Of a stretch of DNA of 6,415 nucleotides, positions 1-5,043 are shown in pieces. Location of the stretch: assembly GCA_017522745.1 (NCBI GenBank), contig JAFWYI010000065.1:1-6415 (forward strand), given 5' to 3'. This DNA comes from Mailhella sp. GTDB lineage: Bacteria > Desulfobacterota > Desulfovibrionia > Desulfovibrionales > Desulfovibrionaceae. The notes below the pieces were generated by a model. It did not search any database, had not been told where the DNA came from, and saw only the letters and a list, made by a program, of their open reading frames with translations. Every line of letters starts with the position of its first letter. The stretch's first letter is position 1. The position numbers and the translations under genes are program-made.

Positions 1-6
1 TTGCAT
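1..6 (-). CDS. Start of an unidentified gene running off the left edge
   Basis: Only the first two codons (Met-Gln) are in the window. The start is supported by a strong Shine-Dalgarno sequence, AAGGAG at 13-18 on the minus strand, six bases before the ATG. The gap of about 90 bases after the preceding flavoprotein stop and the same orientation fit a further gene in the series. Nothing can be said about its product. The ten bases 1-10 form a perfect palindrome (TTGCATGCAA) that includes the start codon; this may be chance. The call rests only on ribosome-binding-site quality and spacing. Confidence 0.45.
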
Positions 7-93
7 GCAAGACTCCTTCTCGCGATATCGTTATCTTCACCGGTCCGCGCCTTGCAGGAACGACCGGGGATGCAAAGTCAGGGATGCCCCTGC
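7..93 (-). other. Short intergenic region with a small hairpin
   Basis: Directly after the flavoprotein stop (TGA at 94-96) there is a 5-bp stem, CAGGG/CCCTG, at 79-92 with a 4-base loop. On the minus strand it is followed by ACTTTGC, too few T residues for a convincing terminator. The heptamer GGGATGC occurs twice, at 67-73 and 81-87, 14 bases apart. The Shine-Dalgarno of the next gene is at 13-18. I see no convincing -35/-10 pair. Confidence 0.4.
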
Positions 94-1338
94 TCACTCG
101 CCTTTCTTCAAACCTTTCGCCACCATAGCGCCGCTGGCAAAAGCCCAGTGTATATTGTATCCGCCAAGCAGACCCGCGATGTCCACGATCTCACCGCAGA
201 AGAACAGACCGGGAACATGGAGACTTTCGAGCTTGCGGCTGAGCGATGCGAGAGACACGCCACCCGCAGCCGCCTCGGCACGGCGGAGCCCCTCCGTTCC
301 GGCAGGCAGGACGCAGAAACGGTGTACGATATCCGCAAGGCGCAGGCGGTCTTTCTTGCCCAGCTCCGCCACCTTACGGCGTGCGAGGTCTTCGGGACAC
401 AAGGCATCGGCAAGGCGTGCGGGCAGGCGGCGGGCCAGCAGATTCCGCACGATGAGCTTACCGTTCTCCTTCTCGTTGAGCAGTTCGAGTATGGGCAGTT
501 CCGGCAGGAAGTCGATGACGAGCTCTTCGCCGGGCTTCCACCAGCAGGAGACGACCAGTACGGCCGGTCCACTCACGCCGCGATGCGTGAAGAGCAGCGA
601 GCGGATGCCCTCAGGGTCGGGCCAGCGGATATCGTTCCCAGCCTTGAGCCCGAGGCGCACGTTCAGGCTGATGCCTTCCAGCCCGGACAGCGCCCAGTTC
701 TCCGGCATGACCAGAGGCACGAGGACAGGCTGGAACGGCACGATATCATGCCCCCACGAAGCGGCAAGCCGGGCAAGCTGATCGTTCGCGCCTAGCTGCG
801 GACAGGCAGGCGAGCCCGCCGCGATGACGAGCTGACGCGCCGTGATTTTCTCCTGCCCTGCGAACAGCGAAAAATACGTCTGCGCGCCGCTCCTGCCGAA
901 AGCCGGACCGGAGATCTCGCCCTCGGCATCGGGCCGCGTGATGTTTTTAGCCGTGCGGCCGAGATAGAAGTCCACTCCGGCGTCATCGCACTGCACGGCG
1001 AGGCGATCAGCCATGAATGACGCCGGTTTGAGCCCGAAGATCTGACCGAAATCGCGCTCCTCCCACGGCAGGGCCAGCTCGCGCATGAGAGCCAGCGCGT
1101 CATCGCAGGAAAAGACCTTGAGTGCGGAACGCAGGATACCGGTATCGCTCCCCACGTAGCGGTTCTCGGCAAGGATGCGGTTCGTGATATTGCCCTTGCC
1201 GCCACCCGCGATGGCCAGCTTGACGCCGGGCTCCTCGTGGCTGTCGATGAGCGCCACACGCAGACCGCGCCGGGCGGCATCGCGCGCGCAGAGAAGACCA
1301 GCCGGACCGGCACCGATGACAGCAACGTCGTAGAGCAT
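94..1338 (-). CDS. HI0933/BaiN-type FAD-dependent flavoprotein (NAD(P)/FAD oxidoreductase)
   Basis: The 414-residue protein is a cytosolic FAD-binding oxidoreductase of the HI0933 (YhiN/BaiN) family; no transmembrane segment or signal peptide is visible. The N-terminal Rossmann motif GAGPAG is at residues 9-14, with the acidic end of the second strand at Asp32. The family motif GGGKGNITN follows at 45-53, AAGSPACPQLG at 173-183 and FTHRGVSGPAVL at 250-261. The C-terminal FAD-contacting segment GEIVDIAGLLGGYN begins near residue 382. Length matches the family norm of about 400. The ATG at 1336-1338 is preceded by GGGAG five bases upstream, which supports this start. Known members have no uniform substrate: some are annotated as aminoacetone oxidases, and BaiN has been linked to bile-acid 7-dehydroxylation, so family membership is secure but the reaction is not. 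An intrinsic terminator lies directly upstream, so it may be expressed only by readthrough or from a promoter inside the preceding gene. Confidence 0.9.
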   Translation of the reverse strand: MLYDVAVIGAGPAGLLCARDAARRGLRVALIDSHEEPGVKLAIAGGGKGNITNRILAENRYVGSDTGILRSALKVFSCDDALALMRELALPWEERDFGQIFGLKPASFMADRLAVQCDDAGVDFYLGRTAKNITRPDAEGEISGPAFGRSGAQTYFSLFAGQEKITARQLVIAAGSPACPQLGANDQLARLAASWGHDIVPFQPVLVPLVMPENWALSGLEGISLNVRLGLKAGNDIRWPDPEGIRSLLFTHRGVSGPAVLVVSCWWKPGEELVIDFLPELPILELLNEKENGKLIVRNLLARRLPARLADALCPEDLARRKVAELGKKDRLRLADIVHRFCVLPAGTEGLRRAEAAAGGVSLASLSRKLESLHVPGLFFCGEIVDIAGLLGGYNIHWAFASGAMVAKGLKKGE

Positions 1339-1343
1339 GATAT

Positions 1344-1386
1344 CTCCCGAAAAAACAGGGGAGGAGCGCCGTAAACGCTTCTCCCC
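1344..1386 (-). terminator. Intrinsic terminator between trmI and the flavoprotein gene, overlapping the leader
   Basis: On the minus strand a stem of GGGGAG paired with CTCCCC (1381-1386 with 1358-1363) continues past one mismatch into AGCG/CGCT (1376-1379 with 1365-1368). The loop is seven bases. The stem is followed by TG and six T residues (1350-1355). This is a textbook Rho-independent terminator for the gene ending at 1392. The T run ends two bases before the GGGAG ribosome-binding site (1344-1348) of the downstream gene. The 3' arm CTCCC could instead pair with GGGAG, giving a mutually exclusive fold that hides the ribosome-binding site. The terminator is clear; the regulatory alternative is inferred. 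Confidence 0.85.
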
Positions 1387-1391
1387 GCAGA

Positions 1392-2291
1392 TTACACTTC
1401 GTATTCGCTCACTTCACCACGAGCTTCGGCAAGGCGGGCCTGACGAGCGGCCTCCTGCTTGCGCTCACGCGTGCCCAGCGGGATGAGAGCGTCCCAGTCG
1501 GCGCTGCGTTCCTGGATGCGCGTGAACACGAGGAAGGCAGTATGGGCGGACATGCGGTCGTTGGGGCGCAGACGGCCGGGCACGACCTTCCACGGGCGCA
1601 CGAGGATCTCGCACACTTCCGTTTCTTCGAAGGGTTCGATCTCCAGAGCGTGGATGAGTTCCGAGACCTGTTCCACCGTGGGCAGCAGGAAGGCGATGGG
1701 AGCGCCGGGCTTGAGAGCCGCGCGGGCATGGCCCAGATATTCCCACGGCGTGCGGACGTCGAGGAAGAGCGCGTCGCCCTTCTGACCGTTGAGGACTTCC
1801 GGATCGTCGATGCCGAAGCCGTTGGAGATGTCGCGATGATGCAGGGTCACGTTCTGGCCCACGCCGGCCCATTCGAGGTTGCGCTTGGCCAGCTTGTGGA
1901 ACTCTTCGCGGGCTTCGAAGGTATGCACATGACCGTTGGGGCCGGAGAACCACGAAAGCGCGATGGTGAAACCGCCGGAGCCGGAACCGGCTTCGAGGAT
2001 GGTACGGCCGTTGCCCACGCCGAGCTTGAAGCAGATGAGGCCCATATCCTTGGGATACATGATCTGCGTCTGGCGCTTGATGCCCATGACGAGGTCGTAG
2101 AGCTGGGGCTGTTCAAGGCGGAAGGGCACGCCCTTGGCAGTGCGGACTTCAGTGCCGAACTCAGCGGCAACGATATCGGCGGCGCGCATCACACCGTCCT
2201 GCGTGTGGATGTCCTGATTAGGGTCGAGGCGGTAGATGTGGCGCTTGCCGCGCGGAGAAGCGAGAATGACGAGATCGCCGAACTGAGGCAT
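1392..2291 (-). CDS. trmI: tRNA (adenine-58-N1)-methyltransferase, TrmI type
   Basis: The 299-residue protein transfers a methyl group from S-adenosylmethionine to N1 of adenine 58 in the tRNA T-loop, a cytosolic tRNA modification. The N-terminal small domain (about 1-75) precedes a class I methyltransferase fold. Motif I, LEAGSGSGGF, is at 99-108. The catalytic-region segment LDVRTPW is at 177-183 (family form LDxPxPW) and RPNDRMSAHTAFL is at 242-254, all typical of the TrmI/GCD14 family. The C-terminus is a charged tail. I chose the ATG at 2289-2291: GGGA lies about seven bases upstream. An in-frame TTG four codons earlier has no ribosome-binding site, and family members usually start with a short FxxGDxV segment as here. 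The gene ends in TAA and is followed by a strong terminator. It may be cotranscribed with the helicase gene 80 bases upstream, since no clear promoter is visible between them. Confidence 0.93.
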   Translation of the reverse strand: MPQFGDLVILASPRGKRHIYRLDPNQDIHTQDGVMRAADIVAAEFGTEVRTAKGVPFRLEQPQLYDLVMGIKRQTQIMYPKDMGLICFKLGVGNGRTILEAGSGSGGFTIALSWFSGPNGHVHTFEAREEFHKLAKRNLEWAGVGQNVTLHHRDISNGFGIDDPEVLNGQKGDALFLDVRTPWEYLGHARAALKPGAPIAFLLPTVEQVSELIHALEIEPFEETEVCEILVRPWKVVPGRLRPNDRMSAHTAFLVFTRIQERSADWDALIPLGTRERKQEAARQARLAEARGEVSEYEV

Positions 2292-2334
2292 AGTTATTCC
2301 CAATTAAATAAGAGTGTTGATAAAGGTAGATATC

Positions 2335-2369
2335 AGCATCGCAAGGCAAGGGGCCCTGCGCTCCATGCT
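2335..2369 (-). other. Imperfect hairpin between the helicase tail and trmI
   Basis: In minus-strand RNA, CGCAGGG pairs with CCUUGCG (one G-U pair) around a seven-base loop. After a four-base bulge, the outer AGCAU pairs with AUGCU. The structure begins two bases after the TAA of the helicase tail (2372-2374). No T tract follows, so it is not a standard terminator. It could protect or process a joint helicase-trmI transcript, or be a weak or Rho-associated element. The pairing is visible; its function is a guess. Confidence 0.35.
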
Positions 2370-2371
2370 TA

Positions 2372-2944
2372 TTATTCGCCCTCGGCCTGAGGAGCCTGTC
2401 CTTCGGACTTGCCGGAACGGCGGCGTCCCCCGCGGCGGCGCGGACGACGACGGCCCTCCCCTTCGGGCTGGGCGTTCTGCGAAGCGCCTTCGCTCTGTCC
2501 CTCTGCGGGCTCAGCGGCGGGAGCATCGGCCACAGGCTTGCGGCCTTCGCTCTGCGCGGCTTCGGACTGTTCTCCGTTCGAAGCCCCCTTGCCGCCAGAC
2601 TTGCGCTTCTTCTTGCGGGAAGGCTTGTTGGCGTTTTCGGCGGCTTCACGCACAGCACGCGGCTGGGGCAGGGTCTGTTCCATGCCGAGACTGCGCTGAT
2701 ACTCCGCATCCAGCAGCATGGCAAGCAGGATGAGCTGATCCTCATCTTCGCTCAGGGCCATTTCCTTCACCTGCGCCACGTAGCGGCGGGCGCGTTCCAA
2801 CTGAAGACCGGTGCAGGCGCGGCGGCGGGCGTCGATGAGCGCGGTGATGCGCTGACCAGCGGCGCGGGCCACGTCCTCATCGGTGGGATTGGCCAGCGGC
2901 ACGAGGTCTATCTTGTAGAAGGATGCGATGCGCTGGAGTTCCAT
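2372..2944 (-). CDS. C-terminal part of the DEAD-box helicase, separated by an in-frame TAG
   Basis: This reading frame is in phase with the helicase at 2948-4051 and is cut off from it only by one TAG codon and one Lys codon. Counted from the ATG at 2942-2944 it has 190 residues. Residues 1-20 (starting MELQRIASFYKIDL) look like the last helix of the second RecA-like domain of a DEAD-box protein, so the segment belongs to the helicase. Residues 22-95 are predicted helical and acidic/basic mixed. Residues 100-190 are a low-complexity tail rich in Lys, Arg, Gly, Glu and Ser, including KKKRK (111-115) and an Arg-rich block (165-177), as in RNA-binding tails of many bacterial helicases. If the TAG were sense, the full protein would be 559 residues. 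The ATG lies only three bases after the TAG, so reinitiation could yield a separate tail protein; no good ribosome-binding site precedes it. It may be translated by readthrough, made separately, or be a dead remnant. Confidence 0.7.
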   Translation of the reverse strand: MELQRIASFYKIDLVPLANPTDEDVARAAGQRITALIDARRRACTGLQLERARRYVAQVKEMALSEDEDQLILLAMLLDAEYQRSLGMEQTLPQPRAVREAAENANKPSRKKKRKSGGKGASNGEQSEAAQSEGRKPVADAPAAEPAEGQSEGASQNAQPEGEGRRRPRRRGGRRRSGKSEGQAPQAEGE

Positions 2945-2947
2945 CTT

Positions 2948-2950
2948 CTA
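2948..2950 (-). other. In-frame amber (TAG) codon inside the helicase gene
   Basis: On the minus strand the frame reads ...GAT ATC ATG TAG AAG ATG GAG..., so the TAG is codon 368 of an otherwise continuous 560-codon frame (2372-4051). It follows motif VI by fifteen residues and precedes the final helix of the second RecA domain, which is not a natural place for a DEAD-box core to end. A single base change from GAG, CAG or AAG would produce it. It is the only TAG ending a gene here: the other genes use TGA or TAA. Confidence 0.9.
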
Positions 2951-4051
2951 CATGATATCCACCAGCGAGATGACCGTGCCCACGGCCCCGGCGCGGCCCG
3001 TGCGACCAGCGCGATGGATGTAGGACTCACGATCTTCCGGCGGTTCGTAGAGGAACACGTGCGAGAGCGCGGGGATGTCGATGCCGCGAGCCGCCACATC
3101 CGTAGCCACGAGCAGGCGCACCTTGCCTTCGCGCAGGCGGGCAAGCACGTCTTCGCGCTTGCTCTGAGAAAGGTCGGCGGAAAGCTCATCGGCATTGTAG
3201 CCGAAGCCCTTGAGCACGGCCGTGACGTAATGCACGTTGGACTTGGTGTTGCAGAAAATGATGGCCGACGTGGGGTTCTCGGTCTCCATCAGGCGAACGA
3301 GGGTGCGGTCCTTGTCCATGCGGCCGCATTCCACGAAAAGATGCTGGATGGCGGCCACGTGTACCTGCCCCTGCGAAAGGCTGAGCATCTGCGGATCGCG
3401 CAGGAATTCCCCGGCGAGGTTGAGTACGTGCTGGGGATAGGTGGCCGAAAAAAGCGTGGCAAGCAGAGGACGCCGCGGCAGATAGCGCTGGATCTCCTTC
3501 ATGTCCGGGTAGAAGCCGATGGAGAGCATGCGGTCAGCTTCGTCGAAGATGAGAGCCTTGAGCGCGTCCAGCGAGAGGGTGCGGCGGATGAGATGGTCGA
3601 GCACGCGGCCCGGCGTACCCACGATGAGCTGAACGCCGGCGCGCAGAGCTTCGAGCTGGCGGCCATAGCCCACGCCGCCGTACAGCGAAGCCACGGTAAG
3701 GCCGGTGCCTTCGAAAAGCACGCGGGCTTCGTGTTCCACCTGACTGGCGAGTTCGCGGGTGGGGGCAAGGATGAGGGCCTGCGGGGCGCGTTCCTCAGGA
3801 TCGAGCAGGGAAAGCAGGGGGAGCAGGTACGCGCCGGTTTTGCCGCTGCCCGTACGGGACTGCACCATGATATCGCGCCCTGCCATAAGGTAGGGCAGTG
3901 CATGAGCCTGCACAGGCATGAGGCGGGACCACCCGGCGCGGGCGCAGGCGTCCTGCATCTGACCGGGCAGTTTATCCAGTGAGATCGGGGGAAGAGAATC
4001 TTCAGGAGCCGAGATCTTCAGCTCTTCTTCCGTGATGATGTTTTCCGACAT
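2948..4051 (-). CDS. DEAD-box ATP-dependent RNA helicase core (interrupted before its C-terminus)
   Basis: This 367-residue product carries the DEAD-box set that unwinds short RNA duplexes using ATP in the cytosol, typically in ribosome assembly, mRNA decay or cold adaptation. Motifs in order: Q-motif region LMPVQ (44-48), motif I TGSGKT (67-72), Ia PTREL (97-101), Ib TPGR (146-149), II DEAD (170-173), III SAT (202-204), IV IIFCNTK (264-270), V ATDVAARGID (316-325) and VI HRAGRTGR (346-353). All catalytic motifs are intact. The frame stops at TAG right after SLVDIM and continues in phase downstream, so the terminated product lacks the last helix of RecA domain 2 and the basic tail. The ATG at 4049-4051 is preceded by AAGGA about seven bases upstream, and a sigma70-like promoter lies at 4103-4131. 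It resembles DeaD/RhlE-type helicases but I cannot assign an exact orthologue. Whether the truncated form is active is unknown. Confidence 0.93.
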   Translation of the reverse strand: MSENIITEEELKISAPEDSLPPISLDKLPGQMQDACARAGWSRLMPVQAHALPYLMAGRDIMVQSRTGSGKTGAYLLPLLSLLDPEERAPQALILAPTRELASQVEHEARVLFEGTGLTVASLYGGVGYGRQLEALRAGVQLIVGTPGRVLDHLIRRTLSLDALKALIFDEADRMLSIGFYPDMKEIQRYLPRRPLLATLFSATYPQHVLNLAGEFLRDPQMLSLSQGQVHVAAIQHLFVECGRMDKDRTLVRLMETENPTSAIIFCNTKSNVHYVTAVLKGFGYNADELSADLSQSKREDVLARLREGKVRLLVATDVAARGIDIPALSHVFLYEPPEDRESYIHRAGRTGRAGAVGTVISLVDIM

Positions 4052-4102
4052 CGGTATTCCTTATATCGAGAGGTAATTCTTCACAGCTTATACAAACTGA
4101 GA

Positions 4103-4131
4103 ATGTTACCCCATTCCCTCACGATTGCCAA
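4103..4131 (-). promoter_or_regulatory. Sigma70-like promoter of the helicase gene
   Basis: On the minus strand TTGGCA (4126-4131, five of six matches to the -35 consensus) is separated by exactly 17 bases from TAACAT (4103-4108, four of six matches to the -10). Transcription would start near 4096, giving a leader of about 45 bases before the ATG at 4051. This lets the helicase be transcribed independently of the cassette upstream, which has its own terminator-like hairpin. Identified by motif only. Confidence 0.55.
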
Positions 4132-4181
4132 GCATGGTGTTAGAGGGCGAAAAATAACGAAGCGACACTGCAGAATGATGT
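4132..4181. other. A+T-rich spacer between cassette terminator and helicase promoter
   Basis: This stretch has clearly lower G+C than the flanking genes and no open frame with a ribosome-binding site. On the minus strand it includes a short T run near 4150-4154, but no stem precedes it. I see no further structure. Confidence 0.4.
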
Positions 4182-4222
4182 TTAAACGAAGAGCGGGAGA
4201 AGGTTTCCCCTCTCCCGCGGAA
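4182..4222 (-). terminator. Terminator-like hairpin after the zeta-like gene; copy 1 of a 41-base direct repeat
   Basis: A perfect 8-bp stem, GCGGGAGA/TCTCCCGC (4193-4200 with 4211-4218), encloses ten bases. On the minus strand it is followed by TCTTCGTTTAAA, a modest T-rich tail. The hairpin begins a few bases after the zeta-like gene's TGA (4225-4227), so it is placed to end that transcript. All 41 bases are identical to 4962-5002. Confidence 0.7.
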
Positions 4223-4224
4223 AT

Positions 4225-4716
4225 TCACGCTAAAATCTGGCTCACATCTATCACACTATATTGCTGGTCAGAATTATCAAGAATGGTAAAGGAATCTGCC
4301 AGCGCAAGAGCCTTGGGAAGATTATGCCTGGAGCGGTGATAACGCCGGACGACATCCGCTTCAGGAACGTCGTGCCCCCCTTTGCTTACGCGGCTTTTCA
4401 CGCGAGAAAGGGCGAGTTCCGCAGAGCGTAGAGCGATATACACGAGCCGCACTTGATACCCATTGCGCTTTGCTTCCTCCATAAGATGGAAGTCGAAGTG
4501 GGACGTCAAGGTAGATTCGCGAACAAAAGAAACTTTCTGCTGAAGCAGTAATTTGGCCATGCTGGCCGCCGCTTTACCCGCCGCAAGCGGAGACAATCCG
4601 TTCGCGGCGATAGCGTCCGGATCGATGCAGATAAAATTCTGCGCCATAACGAGCGTACGGGTAAAGGTACTTTTCCCCGCGCCATTAGGCCCGCAAACCA
4701 TAACCAGTTCAGGCAT
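4225..4716 (-). CDS. Zeta-toxin-like P-loop kinase (probable toxin of a two-gene module)
   Basis: This 163-residue cytosolic protein belongs to the zeta-toxin-like P-loop kinases (COG4185 type). Walker A GPNGAGKST is at residues 9-17. IDPDAIA at 31-37 matches the position of the acidic substrate/base segment. FVRESTLT at 64-71 corresponds to the conserved FxxETTLS-like motif. The basic lid-like segment GGHDVPEADVVRRYHRS is at 113-129, followed by NLPKA. Characterised zeta toxins phosphorylate UDP-N-acetylglucosamine or related sugar nucleotides and poison cell-wall synthesis. That activity is inferred here, not shown. It is somewhat shorter than the usual 190-270 residues, but all core motifs are present. 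Its ATG (4714-4716) overlaps the preceding gene's TGA within eight bases, and its own ribosome-binding site is weak (GAGAG), which suggests translational coupling. G+C is clearly lower than in the helicase gene. An alternative is a housekeeping or phage-defence kinase. Confidence 0.82.
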   Translation of the reverse strand: MPELVMVCGPNGAGKSTFTRTLVMAQNFICIDPDAIAANGLSPLAAGKAAASMAKLLLQQKVSFVRESTLTSHFDFHLMEEAKRNGYQVRLVYIALRSAELALSRVKSRVSKGGHDVPEADVVRRYHRSRHNLPKALALADSFTILDNSDQQYSVIDVSQILA

Positions 4717-4900
4717 GAGCGGCTCTCATGTCGGGCAGGCGCGGCTTATCGTACGTTTCCACGGTGCCGTCAGGATAGCGGATAACAAAAAGCCCATCCT
4801 TCGTGAAATAACAAAGGGGCGCGCCTTTGCGCTGATCCTCTTTGAGGATGAAAGGCTGGTTGCGGATAGCCGTTTCTATCATTTCCTTGAGGGTAAGCAT
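4709..4900 (-). CDS. Small 63-residue protein, candidate antitoxin of the zeta-like kinase
   Basis: I do not recognise the family. The protein begins with a short predicted helix (residues 3-14, MIETAIRNQ region), then a basic/acidic linker. A strand-rich core (CYFTKDGLFVIRYPDGTVETYD, about 29-51) resembles a beta hairpin with a DGT turn. No helix-turn-helix or ribbon-helix-helix DNA-binding motif is evident, unlike PezA. The start is firm: ATG at 4898-4900 with GGAGG six bases upstream (4907-4911). A good promoter lies at 4919-4947. Its stop overlaps the kinase start by eight bases, the small-gene-first order and coupling typical of antitoxin-toxin pairs. The antitoxin role is inferred purely from position and size. 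Confidence 0.7.
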   Translation of the reverse strand: MLTLKEMIETAIRNQPFILKEDQRKGAPLCYFTKDGLFVIRYPDGTVETYDKPRLPDMRAAHA

Positions 4901-4918
4901 AACGAACCTCCGACCGCC

Positions 4919-4947
4919 ATTATCGCAGATTTACGAACAGCTCACAA
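4919..4947 (-). promoter_or_regulatory. Sigma70-like promoter of the two-gene cassette
   Basis: On the minus strand TTGTGA (4942-4947, four of six) and GATAAT (4919-4924, five of six) are separated by exactly 17 bases. The predicted start near 4912 is only about a dozen bases before the ATG, so the GGAGG ribosome-binding site (4907-4911) would sit almost at the 5' end of the mRNA. The promoter lies inside the repeat-bracketed segment, so the cassette carries its own expression signal. Confidence 0.65.
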
Positions 4948-4961
4948 GAGGCAGTTCCTTA

Positions 4962-5002
4962 TTAAACGAAGAGCGGGAGAAGGTTTCCCCTCTCCCGCGG
5001 AA
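4962..5002 (-). terminator. Terminator-like hairpin after the porin gene; copy 2 of the 41-base repeat
   Basis: Same 8-bp stem as copy 1 (4973-4980 with 4991-4998), followed on the minus strand by TCTTCGTTTAAT. It lies about 45 bases past the porin stop (5044-5046) and just upstream of the cassette promoter. It would insulate the cassette from the probably strong porin transcription. Confidence 0.65.
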
Positions 5003-5036
5003 GCACGAGTGCTATATCCGGAACGGTCTAAGACCG
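5002..5036 (-). other. Two further dyads in the porin 3' region
   Basis: Between the porin stop and the terminator-like hairpin there are two short symmetric sequences. CGGTCTTAGACCG lies at 5024-5036 (near-perfect palindrome around one base) and AGCACTCGTGCT at 5002-5013 (5-bp arms, two-base centre). Neither has a T tract. They may stabilise the 3' end of the porin mRNA, or be binding sites; no function can be assigned. Confidence 0.4.
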
Positions 5037-5043
5037 CACGGAA

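Larger units (their letters stand above)
4182..5002. repeat. Pair of identical 41-base direct repeats bracketing the two-gene cassette
   Basis: Bases 4182-4222 and 4962-5002 are identical over 41 positions and diverge immediately on both sides. They are in the same orientation, 780 bases apart. Each contains a terminator-like hairpin that works on the minus strand. The cassette promoter and both cassette genes lie between them. Recombination between the copies would delete the cassette and leave one hairpin behind the porin gene. There is no transposase, no evident target-site duplication and no integron-type attC structure, so the origin may be duplication, recombination at a dispersed terminator repeat, or independent use of one repeat family. 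Confidence 0.85.

Noticed and set aside
1..795. Overlapping plus-strand frames at the left edge, open from the window start
   Set aside because: They lie almost entirely antisense to the flavoprotein, two frames are open at once, and the composition is Arg/Ala/Pro-rich shadow-like.
2292..2303. TTG start for trmI four codons upstream of the chosen ATG
   Set aside because: No purine-rich site precedes the TTG, while GGGA is well placed for the ATG at 2289-2291 and the family N-terminus fits the ATG start.
1542..2390. Plus-strand open frame (282 codons) opposite trmI
   Set aside because: It mirrors the codon pattern of a well-supported methyltransferase, has no domain, and runs through the intergenic hairpin region without a supporting ribosome-binding site.
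3014..3982. Long plus-strand open frame (322 codons) opposite the helicase
   Set aside because: Its translation has no recognisable domain and lies entirely antisense to a gene with all DEAD-box motifs. Long antisense frames are expected in G+C-rich coding DNA.
4132..4181. T run near 4150-4154 (minus strand) as a second terminator
   Set aside because: No stem precedes it on the minus strand; the nearby CTGCAG is only a short palindrome.
4901..4970. Three ACGAA-containing repeats around the cassette promoter as possible operator sites
   Set aside because: The shared core is only five to six bases and the spacing is irregular (31 and 33 bases), so chance is a sufficient explanation.
4182..5002. 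The 41-base repeats as a CRISPR array, integron attC pair or insertion-sequence ends
   Set aside because: There are only two copies 780 bases apart in direct orientation, with no transposase or integrase, no spacer series and no terminal inverted repeats. A terminator-type hairpin explains the internal symmetry.
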